Part shown: positions 1 through 9,434 of the stretch, in pieces
How the letters are laid out: each line of letters opens with the position of its first letter
Numbering within the stretch: the first letter of the stretch is position 1
Source: Cyclobacteriaceae bacterium
Lineage (GTDB): Bacteria > Bacteroidota > Bacteroidia > Cytophagales > Cyclobacteriaceae
Assembly (NCBI GenBank): GCA_019638395.1
Contig: JAHBTX010000004.1
Span: forward strand, 1 to 64,000
Length of the DNA stretch: 64,000 bases
Direction of reading: 5' to 3'
The notes under the pieces: generated by a model
The model's input: the letters and a program-made list of their open reading frames with translations, nothing else
The model's database searches: none
Told to the model about the DNA's origin: nothing
Translations under genes and position numbers: made by a program

Positions 1-10
1 GCATGAAATC

Positions 11-295
11 ATGGCGGTATTTTCTCGTAACAATATAGTTGAATGGTATGCAAGATGTGATGATTTCCCTCAATGGCCTTTTCGATTTAAAGTTCATGGC
101 ACTATACCACCAACAACGGTAGCAGGAGAATTTTATACAAAAAAGGATAGTAAGTATACAGGTGTCGAAAAAGTGAGTGCGGATGATTGGTTCTATCCGT
201 TCAAGGATGACGCCAGAGCAGATCGTCAAATGTATGAGCAATGTTATTATTCTGATAGCTACGACTACGTTATTAGTCTGATCTGGTTCGACTAG
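11..295 (+). CDS. Small hypothetical protein, possibly 5'-truncated by the window edge
   Basis: Encodes 94 residues from the first in-frame ATG. The same frame stays open to the window edge (codons for His-Glu-Ile precede this Met), so it may be the tail of a longer protein. It is rich in aromatic and acidic residues and has no signal peptide or membrane segment. I do not recognise a family. It lies about 95 bases upstream of the methyltransferase gene on the same strand, so it could belong to the same cargo block, but nothing assigns a function. Confidence 0.5.
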   Translation: MAVFSRNNIVEWYARCDDFPQWPFRFKVHGTIPPTTVAGEFYTKKDSKYTGVEKVSADDWFYPFKDDARADRQMYEQCYYSDSYDYVISLIWFD

Positions 296-389
296 GAAAA
301 AGGTAAAACTGCAACAATTTCGGCCTTTTGAATAATCCAAGGGTTTTATCAGACCTCTCGAATCTTTATCTTCAACCCAAAAAATTTAC

Positions 390-2381
390 ATGACCGAACT
401 CCATTGGGAAGGCAAGTACAAAGACGGCAAGAAAGTGGCCCCTGTGCGCTTGGCGTTACCCTTCCAGACCGTTGAAACTATAAACGAAAGTGCTGCCGAC
501 CGGAAACGGAATCTGGAAAGCCTGTTTGGCAATCCTAACAAACCCACTGAATGGAGGAACAGACTGATATGGGGAGATAAGAAGTATGTACTCCCATCCT
601 TGCTGCCGGAGTTTGCAGGAAAAGTTAACCTAATCTACATCGACCCTCCATTTGATACGGGTGCCAATTTCTCCTTTACTGCCACCATTGCCGATCACCC
701 AGATACTGACGAAGATGAGACTACATCATTCGTTAAGGAACCAAGCATGATTGAACAGAAGGCTTACCGTGATACATGGGGCCGTGGCCTTGATAGTTAC
801 ATGCAATGGTTTTATGAAACTATAGTCCTACTTAGAGAACTTCTGGCTGAAGATGGCAGTATCTACGTTCATCTTGACTGGCACGTTGGGCACTATGCTA
901 AGGCAATTATGGATGAAGTTTTTGGCTACGAGAATTTCAGAAGTGAAATCATATGGAAAAGAACCACTGCGCACAGTGATGCTAAGTACTACGGAATGAA
1001 CTATGATCAAATCCTTTTCTACACCAAGTCAGAGAAGGCAACATTCAATACTGTCTATCAGCCTTATGATGATGATTACATCGCGAGATTTAAAAACTCC
1101 GATCCTAACGGTAGGAAATGGACTGATGATAACTTGACAGCGAAAGGCCTAAGTGGTGGTGGTTATGAGTACGAATACAAAGGAGCCAAATCTTTATGGA
1201 GGATGCCTATCGAAACGATGAAGAGATTAGATTCTGAGAATAGGCTTCACTTCACAAGTAAAGGAGGTATTCGGCTAAAGAGATATCTTGATGAACTGCC
1301 AGGAATGCCAAGTCAAGCACTCTGGTTGGATATCAACGCAATAAATTCACAGGCTAAGGAGAAGATAAATTACCCTACACAAAAGCCTGAGCCGCTACTG
1401 GAAAGAATAATTAAAGCAAGTAGCAACGAAGACGATCTCATCCTCGACTGCTTTTGTGGAAGCGGATCAACAGCAGCAGTGTCGGAAAGAATGAAGAGAA
1501 GGTGGATCACTTGCGATTTAGGCAGATTTTCAATTCATACTGCACGAAAGCGCTTCTTGGGCATCGCCAATGTAAAACCCTTTGTTGTTCAAAACTTGGG
1601 TAAGTATGAGCGTCAACAATGGATGGTGAATGAACTAACATTGGATGGTGGTCTAAAGAACGCCTCAGAGGTTGAAAAGCGAGCCGCAATAGAAAATCAA
1701 TACCGTAATTTCATTCTTGAACTGTATCATGCTAAGTCTATTTCAGGATATACTTGGCTTCACGGTGCTAAAGCTGGCAGGCTCGTACATGTGGGCAGTG
1801 TGGATGCACCGGTATCCAACGATGATGTCAAACGAATGGTGCAAGAATTCTGGAAAACGGTTGGCAAAAATACTGATCAGAAAAGTAATGGTATTGATGT
1901 ACTTGGATGGGACTTCGCGTTTGAGTTGAACGAAACTGCCAGTCAGTTTGCGGCCGCCAACAAAATTGATTTGAAGTTTAAGAAAATACCACGTGAGGTC
2001 CTTGAACGCAAAGCGGTGGAACAAGGAGATATCAAGTTTTTTGAAATGGCGTCACTTGGACTAAAGGTCAAGACTTCAAAAAATCAGGTGAGCGTAACGT
2101 TAGACAACTTCATGATTCCTCCGGATGATGTACCGCAAGAAGTCCAGAGTAAGATTACACATTGGAGTCAGTGGGTGGATTACTGGTCAATTGATTGGAA
2201 CTTTAAGGAAGATACTTTTCATAACGAGTGGCAGAGTTACAGAACCCGACAAAACACCAAGATTGAATTGACGACTGGAAAAACCTACGATAAACCGGGC
2301 AAATACACGATATTGGTTAAGGTTATTGATATTCTGGGAAATGATACTACCAAAGCAGTTCAGGTAGAAATCAAGGGATAG
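390..2381 (+). CDS. Type III-like DNA methyltransferase (Mod, N6_N4_Mtase family)
   Basis: Predicted SAM-dependent amino-methyltransferase (663 aa) acting on adenine or cytosine in DNA, the modification half of a restriction system. The catalytic motif is DPPF at residues 85-88 (context IYIDPPFDTG). The SAM-binding FxGxG motif is in LDCFCGSGST near residue 353. Catalytic motif before SAM motif is the beta-class order used by type III Mod enzymes. The region between them should carry target recognition. About 260 residues follow the SAM motif, longer than a bare methyltransferase and ending in an Ig-like beta-rich stretch (TYDKPGKYTILVKV). The helicase-nuclease gene starts 25 bases downstream, which supports the Mod role. 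DPPF instead of DPPY is an accepted variant. The recognition sequence cannot be predicted. Confidence 0.88.
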   Translation: MTELHWEGKYKDGKKVAPVRLALPFQTVETINESAADRKRNLESLFGNPNKPTEWRNRLIWGDKKYVLPSLLPEFAGKVNLIYIDPPFDTGANFSFTATIADHPDTDEDETTSFVKEPSMIEQKAYRDTWGRGLDSYMQWFYETIVLLRELLAEDGSIYVHLDWHVGHYAKAIMDEVFGYENFRSEIIWKRTTAHSDAKYYGMNYDQILFYTKSEKATFNTVYQPYDDDYIARFKNSDPNGRKWTDDNLTAKGLSGGGYEYEYKGAKSLWRMPIETMKRLDSENRLHFTSKGGIRLKRYLDELPGMPSQALWLDINAINSQAKEKINYPTQKPEPLLERIIKASSNEDDLILDCFCGSGSTAAVSERMKRRWITCDLGRFSIHTARKRFLGIANVKPFVVQNLGKYERQQWMVNELTLDGGLKNASEVEKRAAIENQYRNFILELYHAKSISGYTWLHGAKAGRLVHVGSVDAPVSNDDVKRMVQEFWKTVGKNTDQKSNGIDVLGWDFAFELNETASQFAAANKIDLKFKKIPREVLERKAVEQGDIKFFEMASLGLKVKTSKNQVSVTLDNFMIPPDDVPQEVQSKITHWSQWVDYWSIDWNFKEDTFHNEWQSYRTRQNTKIELTTGKTYDKPGKYTILVKVIDILGNDTTKAVQVEIKG

Positions 2382-2406
2382 CAAAAGAACATAGCGTACT
2401 ATAATA

Positions 2407-4968
2407 ATGGGTAAACGTAAAAAGGCGGACCTGAGTCAAAAGAATGTATTTGACATAACGGAGCAGTTAAGCACTGCTGCCTGCGTTCCCTCTATTCGAC
2501 CAAAAGTGAAGGAGTGGGTACAAAAGGATTATCCCGGAATAACTGAGACAACACGGGAACTACTCAACTTCTGGTTTTTTACGGATCATACACTCCCCAA
2601 TGGCACCAACTTCCGGTATCACAATGCGCAGAAGGAGTCTATTGAGACGCTGATTTACTTATTTGAAGTTGAGAAGATCAGAACCCGGAAGGATTTGCTT
2701 GAGAAATACGCTTTCAGTAGCAAAGGCCTTACTCACCTTCCGCCTCATGATGACTTTGCCCGTTTCTGTATTAAGATGGCCACTGGTAGTGGTAAGACAA
2801 AAGTGATGGCGTTGTCTATCGTTTGGCAGTTCGCAAATGCCATTAAGGAGGATGATACCCTCTATGCTAAAAACTTCCTTATACTCGCACCCAACGTAAT
2901 TGTCTATGACAGACTGCGTACAGATTTTGAGAGTGGCAGAATTTTTCGCACTGATCCGTTAATCCCAAGGCACTACAATCTATGGTGGGACTTGGAGTAC
3001 TACATGCGAGGTGATACAGAGCGAACTCACAGCGAAGGTGCCATCTACCTTACCAACATTCAACAATTCTACGAAAGGGCGGATCGTAAGGCTAAGAAAG
3101 AAACCGATATCATGACTGCCGTAATGGGCAGTGCGCCTCCAACCACAAAGACTGAAATATCTGACTTCGATGATCGAATTGGCAGGCGCGAAGGCCTGCT
3201 TATGGTTCTGAATGACGAAGCTCATCATACATGGGATGAAGAAAGTGAATGGAATAAGTTTATTCGCAAGATGCATGGAGAACGACCACTCTCTTTGCAG
3301 TTGGATGTGTCAGCTACACCACGTTTCTCCGGTAGCGGTACGCTTTTCCCTTGGACAATATTTGACTATCCCCTCAAGCAGGCAATCATCGACAATGTTG
3401 TCAAGCGACCAATCAAGGGTATCTCCAAAATCGAGGAGGCCAAATCAGACATTGCGAGTGTCCGATATCAGGGATTCATAACTGCCGGTGTTGAGCGATG
3501 GAAGGAATACAATACCCAACTCACCCCACTAAGGAAAAAGCCGATTCTGTTTGTGATGATGAACAACACAGAAGAAGCAGACGATATTGGAGATTGGTTA
3601 CAAAGAAAGTATCCTTCAGAGTTTGGTGGAGAGAAGACTCTTGTCATCCACACAGACCGTTCCGGTGAGGTATCCAAAAAGGATTTAGAGGCTGCCCGAA
3701 AAGTTGCGCGAGATGTTGATGATGAGAAGTCTCCTGTGAATGCGATTATTTCCGTATTGATGCTGCGCGAAGGATGGGATGTTCAAAATGTAACAGTGGT
3801 TGTTGGATTGCGACCCTATTCTGCAAAAGCTAACATTCTGCCTGAGCAAACCATTGGTCGTGGGCTGCGCTTGATGTTTAGGAATCTCAACTTTCAAGAA
3901 CGTGTTGACATCATTGGCAACAAGGCCTTCATGGAGTTTGTTGCCGATCTTGAAAAACTGGAAGACCTGAAGCTTGAAACATTTCAGGTTGGTAAGGATA
4001 AATTGCAGATCATTACGATCCATGCAGTTGATAGTAAAATGGATTTTGATATTGGCATTCCTGAAATCTCTCCATTACTGAGCCGGAAGAAAAGTTTATC
4101 GGAAGAAATTGCCTCTATCGATGTTACTAAGTTCAAGAGCAATCCTCTTCCTTTAAAAGAGAAAGAAATCGAAGAAACCAAGTCCTTCATCTATGAAGGC
4201 ATTGATATCCTAACGAACGAGAAACTCTTGGAGCGTGAGTATAAAATTCCACCGGCACAAACGGCTGAAGAAGTGGTAGGCTACTACGCCCGGAGGATAG
4301 CACAAAATATAAAGCTCCCTTCTCAGTTTGCGGCACTTGCCCCTAAGGTTCGTGAATTCTTTGAGGTAAAAGCATTCGGAAAGAAAGTGGATATGACAGA
4401 CTCGCTTGTCATTCGTGCAATGAGTACCAACCTTGCCAGTTACGTAGTTATAAGAGAGTTTGAGAAAGTGTTGCGGGATTTGATAGTGCAGCAGCAGGAG
4501 CCAGAACTTATCAGTAAAGAAAGGAAGCTATCAACTACAACTCCATTCCCATTCTCTAATACACGAGCAATGACGGAATCAGGAAAGACAGTCTTTAACT
4601 ATGTGACATCTTCAAACGAGTTTGAGAAGTCCTTTGCTCGTTTCTTGGATCAAGCTGAAGATATAGTTGCGTTTGCAAAACTACCCGATCAGTTCGGTTT
4701 CTGCATCCAGTATACCGACACTCGCGCTAACATACGAAACTACTTCCCAGATTTTATACTTCGCTTGCAAGATGGTAGTCACTGGATCGCAGAGACTAAA
4801 GGTCGGGAAGATGTTGATGTTGCAATGAAGGACCAAGCCGCCAACAATTGGTGTGAAACTGCCACATTATTGACAGGCGTTTCATGGAGCTACATTAAAG
4901 TTCTTCAAAAGGAATTTGATGACTTACATCCGGATAGTTTTGAGGAGTTGAAAGTCGCTTTAGAGTAA
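2407..4968 (+). CDS. Type III-like restriction subunit: SF2 helicase plus PD-(D/E)XK nuclease
   Basis: 853-aa ATP-dependent restriction enzyme, partner of the methyltransferase just upstream. Walker A ATGSGKT is at about residues 125-131 and the DEAH box (NDEAHH) near 270, followed by SATPRFSG (motif III). Motif VI reads QTIGRGLRL. The C-terminus has a PD-(D/E)XK nuclease signature: FPDF near residue 781, then AETKG about 15 residues later. This order matches Res subunits, which translocate or switch on DNA and cleave unmodified sites. The protein is somewhat shorter than classical EcoP1 Res. It resembles the DEAD/DEAH restriction proteins often paired with stand-alone Mod-like enzymes. Only 7 bases separate it from the deaminase gene, so the three genes are probably one transcript. 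Confidence 0.87.
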   Translation: MGKRKKADLSQKNVFDITEQLSTAACVPSIRPKVKEWVQKDYPGITETTRELLNFWFFTDHTLPNGTNFRYHNAQKESIETLIYLFEVEKIRTRKDLLEKYAFSSKGLTHLPPHDDFARFCIKMATGSGKTKVMALSIVWQFANAIKEDDTLYAKNFLILAPNVIVYDRLRTDFESGRIFRTDPLIPRHYNLWWDLEYYMRGDTERTHSEGAIYLTNIQQFYERADRKAKKETDIMTAVMGSAPPTTKTEISDFDDRIGRREGLLMVLNDEAHHTWDEESEWNKFIRKMHGERPLSLQLDVSATPRFSGSGTLFPWTIFDYPLKQAIIDNVVKRPIKGISKIEEAKSDIASVRYQGFITAGVERWKEYNTQLTPLRKKPILFVMMNNTEEADDIGDWLQRKYPSEFGGEKTLVIHTDRSGEVSKKDLEAARKVARDVDDEKSPVNAIISVLMLREGWDVQNVTVVVGLRPYSAKANILPEQTIGRGLRLMFRNLNFQERVDIIGNKAFMEFVADLEKLEDLKLETFQVGKDKLQIITIHAVDSKMDFDIGIPEISPLLSRKKSLSEEIASIDVTKFKSNPLPLKEKEIEETKSFIYEGIDILTNEKLLEREYKIPPAQTAEEVVGYYARRIAQNIKLPSQFAALAPKVREFFEVKAFGKKVDMTDSLVIRAMSTNLASYVVIREFEKVLRDLIVQQQEPELISKERKLSTTTPFPFSNTRAMTESGKTVFNYVTSSNEFEKSFARFLDQAEDIVAFAKLPDQFGFCIQYTDTRANIRNYFPDFILRLQDGSHWIAETKGREDVDVAMKDQAANNWCETATLLTGVSWSYIKVLQKEFDDLHPDSFEELKVALE

Positions 4969-4975
4969 TAGAAAT

Positions 4976-6562
4976 ATGGAAGCCATAAAAGTCACTCAAT
5001 CATTTCCGGATCAAGAAAAACAAAAGAGCGCCAAGGAGCGTGTGCTTGAGACTTATTCTGACGAAATAATTATTGGATTATGTGCTCCAATTGGCTCCCT
5101 GAAAAGCGATGTTAAAAAAGCACTTATTGAAGTATTGGGAGAGTACAAGTATGATATTCAGTATATACGCCTTAGTGAAATGTACATCGATAAGTACTAC
5201 AAGAATGGAGTCACTTCTATTGATGGCAAGTCACCGGGCTATGTCAACCTGTTTAATAAAATTAAAGGTGGTGATTTTCTTCGTAGTGAATCGAAGAGTA
5301 AATCGATCCTTGTTGAACTGGCAATTCAAGACATAACACTTGAGAGGCAAGAGTTTTTTCAGAAGGAGGTCGGGAAGATACCTGATGCAACAGATATCTT
5401 GTCTCGTAGAAAATGTTACATAATTGATTCTTTAAAGAATAAAGAAGAGTTGTCCCTCCTTAGATCAATCTACAAAGAACTTTTTTACTGCATAAGTATT
5501 TTCTCTCCAAAGCATGAACGACATGAGAATCTGAGACAGCAATTTGACCTTACTGACAATGAGATCAAGGATATTATGGATATCGATGAATTTGAAGTTA
5601 ATTCAAAAGGATTCGGGCAGGACGTTAGAAACACTTTTGTTGACGCTGACTTCTTCATGAGGGTTTCTAATGCAAAGAAAGATTATGAGACGGAGATTAA
5701 AGAAAAAGTAAAGCGCTATTTCAAAATTATCTTTGAGAGTGAGATTGTTACTCCATTCAATCATGAGAAGGCTATGTATGCCGCGAAATCTGCAGCAGGC
5801 AATTCAGCGTGTCTTTCGAGACAAGTAGGCGCATCAATAATGTCAAATGATGGTACTATCCTATCGAAAGGGTGGAACGATGTTCCGCGAGCTGGGGGAA
5901 ATTTATACAATGAGGATGACCAAAACGATGATGGTCGTTGTTTTTCACTTAATGGTTATTGTAGGAATGACGCTAACAAGGATTTTCTGTCCAATGAGAT
6001 TATATCCCAAATTGAGAATATCCCTCAGTTGAAAGAGGTCTTTGAAAAGGTTGGTGTCAAAAAGCAAGCCTTAGATTTGATTAGGAATTCCAGTAAAATC
6101 AGAGATTTGATTGAGTTTTCAAGGTCGGTGCATGCCGAAATGCACGCTATTATTATTGGGAGCCAGATTTGCGGGGATAAAATCGTTGGATGTAAATTAT
6201 TTACCACAACATATCCTTGCCATAATTGTGCTCGACATATAATTTTGGCTGGAATAAAAGAGGTATATTACATAGAACCATATACAAAGAGTTTGTGCTT
6301 AGACCTTCATTCCGATGCAATCACAGAGGACGAAAGCGATAAATCAAACAAAGTGAAAATTCTGGTGTATGATGGAGTGGCTCCAAGGCGATATCTGGAA
6401 TTTTTCTCCAAGAGTAGGTCTAGAAAGAAGGATGATGGTTCAAAGTCTTCTTATGGAAAGGATACGATTGGACCAAAGGTTAGAATGTCATTACAGGCAT
6501 TGAAAACCTTAGAAGAACAAGCAATACATTCTCTAAAGAACTTAGAATTTTTAAACCCATGA
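4976..6562 (+). CDS. AvcD-like antiphage deoxycytidylate deaminase (P-loop plus deaminase)
   Basis: 528-aa two-domain protein. The N-terminus has a P-loop-like segment (GLCAPIGSLKS, about residues 34-44) followed by IQYIRLSE, the layout I know from AvcD / defence dCTP deaminases of about 530 aa. The C-terminal half has a zinc deaminase site: HAE at 386-388 (Glu388 the proton shuttle) and PCHNC with Cys415 and Cys418. Family knowledge: these enzymes deaminate dCMP/dCTP during phage infection and exhaust the nucleotide pool. Length and both domains fit that family better than housekeeping dCMP deaminase (about 150-200 aa). In Vibrio the partner is a small inhibitory RNA, avcI, just upstream; here only 7 bases separate this gene from the restriction gene, leaving no room for it. 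A small ORF overlaps the 3' end. Confidence 0.85.
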   Translation: MEAIKVTQSFPDQEKQKSAKERVLETYSDEIIIGLCAPIGSLKSDVKKALIEVLGEYKYDIQYIRLSEMYIDKYYKNGVTSIDGKSPGYVNLFNKIKGGDFLRSESKSKSILVELAIQDITLERQEFFQKEVGKIPDATDILSRRKCYIIDSLKNKEELSLLRSIYKELFYCISIFSPKHERHENLRQQFDLTDNEIKDIMDIDEFEVNSKGFGQDVRNTFVDADFFMRVSNAKKDYETEIKEKVKRYFKIIFESEIVTPFNHEKAMYAAKSAAGNSACLSRQVGASIMSNDGTILSKGWNDVPRAGGNLYNEDDQNDDGRCFSLNGYCRNDANKDFLSNEIISQIENIPQLKEVFEKVGVKKQALDLIRNSSKIRDLIEFSRSVHAEMHAIIIGSQICGDKIVGCKLFTTTYPCHNCARHIILAGIKEVYYIEPYTKSLCLDLHSDAITEDESDKSNKVKILVYDGVAPRRYLEFFSKSRSRKKDDGSKSSYGKDTIGPKVRMSLQALKTLEEQAIHSLKNLEFLNP

Positions 6563-6729
6563 AGTCGAAAATCAAGACTGAAAAGAAAAGTGAAAGTCAG
6601 CTTAAAATTGATTTCACAAAGAAAACTTCGATGGATGGCAAGGTCGTTAGCATTAATAGATTTGGTGTCTTTACCGCTAATAAGGTTTCGCTAAGGGATC
6701 AAATTATTAACAACACCAAATCATTCTAA
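6559..6729 (+). CDS. 56-aa lysine-rich ORF overlapping the deaminase gene
   Basis: Begins at an ATG that overlaps the deaminase stop codon (ATGA), a classic translational-coupling arrangement, and ends in TAA at 6727-6729. The product is 56 residues: a very basic first third (MKSKIKTEKKSES) and then a mixed polar/hydrophobic stretch (VVSINRFGVFTANKV). It has no signal peptide or membrane segment, and I recognise no family. Position alone suggests an accessory or inhibitor of the deaminase, since this family is normally held in check by a partner and no room exists for an upstream RNA. This is inference. It could also be a chance ORF. Confidence 0.5.
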   Translation: MKSKIKTEKKSESQLKIDFTKKTSMDGKVVSINRFGVFTANKVSLRDQIINNTKSF

Positions 6730-6851
6730 TCTGCTGTCTGTTGCTACACTAATAGCTATTCAGAAATTTTATCTACTTTAGCAAGAGCCCAAGAGTCGAA
6801 TTGACTCATTTTTTGGTTATTAAAATTTTTTTAAACTCAAATGGGCACAAT

Positions 6852-7700
6852 ATGTCTACAAGGTTCAGACCGCTTATCCAAGTCCAAGACGATGGTCTAC
6901 ACATTCCAGAGGTGAGAGAGTGGGCGCTTGAAAAGTATTCCCTTGTTGGTGGGTATGGTGATATTTTTACTTCCGGGATGTATAAAAAATGGAACCAGCT
7001 CGCATACATCGATTTATTTGCAGGCGCAGGCTATGCTCGTATCAAAGAAACTGGAAAAATTTACAAATCCTCTGCTTTAATATCACTATCCCTTCCTCAC
7101 CAGTATACTAAGTATGTTTTCTGTGAGAAGGATGATAAATGCTTTGAAGCTCTCCAAATAAGGGTGAAGAGAGATTTTCCAAATGCCGATGTATCCTTTG
7201 TTCATGGAGACTGTAACGAAAAAATTAATGAGATTAAAGGTAGTATGCCGTCATTCAGTCGAGGCAACACTTTGCTCCCATTTTGCTTTGTTGATCCATA
7301 TTCATTGAACCTATGTTTCAAAACAATCCAAGTTCTCGCTGAAACCCTGATGGACTTCCTAATACTGCAAGCACTTCACATGGATGCAAATCGGAATTTT
7401 GATAACTATATGTCAGAAAATAGTCAGAAGATAGAACAATATTTAGATGATAAAGAATGGCGGAAGAAATTTGATGAGAACTCGTTGAATAAGAAAGACT
7501 TTGTCAAATTCTTGTTCGACCAATATCATTCCAAAATGCTGGAGATGCAATATCAGCCTGAGAAACAGGCACACCAGATCAAATCAAACGTGAAAAATCT
7601 TCCCCTATATTATCTTGCGTTTTACACCAAACATCCAAGGGGTAATGACTTCTTTGATAAGGCGAGAAAGTATGTAAACCCACAGCTGGGACTATTCTAA
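6852..7700 (+). CDS. tcmP: Three-Cys-motif partner protein TcmP
   Basis: 282-aa protein of the TcmP family, named for its constant pairing with a three-Cys-motif protein, which is indeed the next gene. Recognisable features are the N-terminal DGLHIPEVREWALEKY segment, YIDLFAGAGYARI (a Rossmann-type glycine-rich motif like SAM-dependent methyltransferases) and the following FCEKDD acidic strand end. An in-frame TTG at 6801 would add 17 hydrophobic residues. I prefer the ATG at 6852 because the family-like sequence begins just after it. The stop codon shares one base with the next ATG. The biochemical role of TcmP is not established; a methyltransferase-like fold is inferred from the motif. Confidence 0.82.
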   Translation: MSTRFRPLIQVQDDGLHIPEVREWALEKYSLVGGYGDIFTSGMYKKWNQLAYIDLFAGAGYARIKETGKIYKSSALISLSLPHQYTKYVFCEKDDKCFEALQIRVKRDFPNADVSFVHGDCNEKINEIKGSMPSFSRGNTLLPFCFVDPYSLNLCFKTIQVLAETLMDFLILQALHMDANRNFDNYMSENSQKIEQYLDDKEWRKKFDENSLNKKDFVKFLFDQYHSKMLEMQYQPEKQAHQIKSNVKNLPLYYLAFYTKHPRGNDFFDKARKYVNPQLGLF

Positions 7701-8434
7701 TGGCACAGTCAAAAATTGAATGGACAGAACTAACATGGAACCCAATAACGGGGTGCTCAAAAATTTCCGCAGGATGCAAGTTTTGCTATGCTGAAATAAT
7801 GTCCCGTAGATTAAAGGCTATGCATGTAGAGAAATACAAAAATGGTTTCAAATTAGCTTTGCACCCTTCAGTTCTTAACGAACCATACACTTGGAAGAAC
7901 CCAAAAATTGTCTTTGTCAATTCAATGAGTGATTTGTTCCACAAAGATGTTCCAATAAAGTTTATTCAAAAGGTTTTTGCGGTCATGAACGATAACCCTA
8001 ATCACGTCTTTCAAGTGTTAACAAAAAGGGCCGATATTCTTCTTGAGTATGATCGAGCGAAGCTTCTGAAGTGGACACACAACATATGGATGGGTGTTAG
8101 TGTTGAGGATGCACGTTTCAAGAACAGAATACAACTTCTATCAAAAACAAAGGCTAAGGTAAAATTTTTGTCATGTGAACCTTTGATAGGTTCTATAGGA
8201 AAAATGAATCTCAAAAAGATTGATTGGGTTATCGTAGGAGGTGAAAGTGGAAGAAAACCACGTCCAATGAATGTCGATTGGGTTTTAGAAATAAAGGAGC
8301 AATGCGACATCTCTGATGTTGCCTTCTTCTTCAAACAGTGGGGAGGAACAAGCAAAAAGAAGACTGGTCGTTTGTTGGAAGGACGTACTTATGATGAAAT
8401 GCCAAGCACTGAACGAATGAGAGTTGAAAGATGA
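7700..8434 (+). CDS. Three-Cys-motif protein, phage Gp37/Gp68 family (DUF5131)
   Basis: 244-aa protein whose N-terminus carries the signature GCSKISAGCKFCYAE with Cys19, Cys26 and Cys29 (C-x6-C-x2-C). This triad suggests an iron-sulfur or zinc centre and recalls radical-SAM-like enzymes, although the spacing is not the canonical CX3CX2C. Other family blocks visible are FVNSMSDLFH, VLTKRA, MGVSVED, FLSCEPLIG and WVIVGGESG. The C-terminus has FFFKQWGG, also typical of the family. It overlaps tcmP by one base and the next gene by four, so all three proteins are probably made together. Relatives occur in phages and mobile islands; their reaction is unknown. Nucleic acid or nucleotide modification is a guess from fold and context. 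Confidence 0.88.
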   Translation: MAQSKIEWTELTWNPITGCSKISAGCKFCYAEIMSRRLKAMHVEKYKNGFKLALHPSVLNEPYTWKNPKIVFVNSMSDLFHKDVPIKFIQKVFAVMNDNPNHVFQVLTKRADILLEYDRAKLLKWTHNIWMGVSVEDARFKNRIQLLSKTKAKVKFLSCEPLIGSIGKMNLKKIDWVIVGGESGRKPRPMNVDWVLEIKEQCDISDVAFFFKQWGGTSKKKTGRLLEGRTYDEMPSTERMRVER

Positions 8435-9384
8435 TTGGTTCTAATTGGAACGATCTGGACAACCCTCTTATTCCATGGGTTAAGTCATTCAATAGAATTG
8501 TCAAGTCAAGTGGCCCTCCTTATATTCATGGAGATACAATACTAATTTCATCAGATTATAGTGGAGAGCATCCAAAATCAAAATACACAGTGTATTCTTT
8601 GGTCGCTATTGACCTTTCTCGCGTTGGTAATTGGAATGGAGAGCGCACAAGGATAAGGGCAGAGTTACTCGCGAATGATCGAAGAATATCTTTCAAATCG
8701 CTGAATGATGCTCAAAAAAAGAAAGCAATTCCATCCTTTGTTCGAGCAGCCAATTCATTACACGGGCTTATGGTAAATGTTGTAATAAACAAAAAGCTAA
8801 CTGACATCAATTATTCTGGTTCGTTACAGAGACTCGTGACTGAACTAAATTTACTCGAACATAAGTGGACAATAAATTCATTTAATCGTATGGCTACGTT
8901 ACTACATTTCGTGGCGTTGACGATCGGTGGAATGATAAGGGAAATGCAGAACGTATACTGGTATTCAGATGAAGATAATATTTTTTCTAATGAACGAATG
9001 TCACGTGATGTCTCGGTAATTCTTGGTAGGCTTTCCTCAATGTACGTAAAAGTTAATCCAGGAGAGCTCGGTATTGGAACAACTAAACTAAATGAAAAAG
9101 ATTATTTTGAAGAGGACCTAAATTCAATTTCGGACCTTGCCGCAGGTACTTTGTCAGAGTTTTTTGATAAGGTACACTCGATTACAGACCAAAATAGTAT
9201 GGGCGATTTTGCTTACAAGTTTCCTCTAAATCTAACGGACAAAGCAAAGTACCTAATAGACTGGGTGACTGAACCGAGTAGAACTCTTAAAAAAGTAACA
9301 GTTGTATTTGACAGAGGAAGAAAGACCGGTTCATATAAAATTTGGAGATTTGATGTTAAGACCGATCCACGGTATGTCGATTAA
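8431..9384 (+). CDS. DUF3800-like protein (possible RNase H-fold), third gene of the TcmP operon
   Basis: 317-aa protein starting inside the stop region of the three-Cys gene (ATGA). I do not recognise a close family, but the layout resembles DUF3800: an N-terminal beta strand ending in Asp with a small-residue turn (ILISSDYSGEH, Asp42), a mid-protein acidic strand (YWYSDEDN) and a C-terminal DLAAG motif followed by a helix. In DUF3800 such residues form an RNase H-like active site. If right, this would be the nuclease or effector of the TcmP/three-Cys pair. No signal peptide or membrane segment. The family assignment is tentative. Tight coupling with its neighbours is directly visible. Confidence 0.6.
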   Translation: MIGSNWNDLDNPLIPWVKSFNRIVKSSGPPYIHGDTILISSDYSGEHPKSKYTVYSLVAIDLSRVGNWNGERTRIRAELLANDRRISFKSLNDAQKKKAIPSFVRAANSLHGLMVNVVINKKLTDINYSGSLQRLVTELNLLEHKWTINSFNRMATLLHFVALTIGGMIREMQNVYWYSDEDNIFSNERMSRDVSVILGRLSSMYVKVNPGELGIGTTKLNEKDYFEEDLNSISDLAAGTLSEFFDKVHSITDQNSMGDFAYKFPLNLTDKAKYLIDWVTEPSRTLKKVTVVFDRGRKTGSYKIWRFDVKTDPRYVD

Positions 9385-9434
9385 TTCTTTCGACATTGTC
9401 CTTATGATTTAACCCGTGATTTGTGAAAGTAGAA

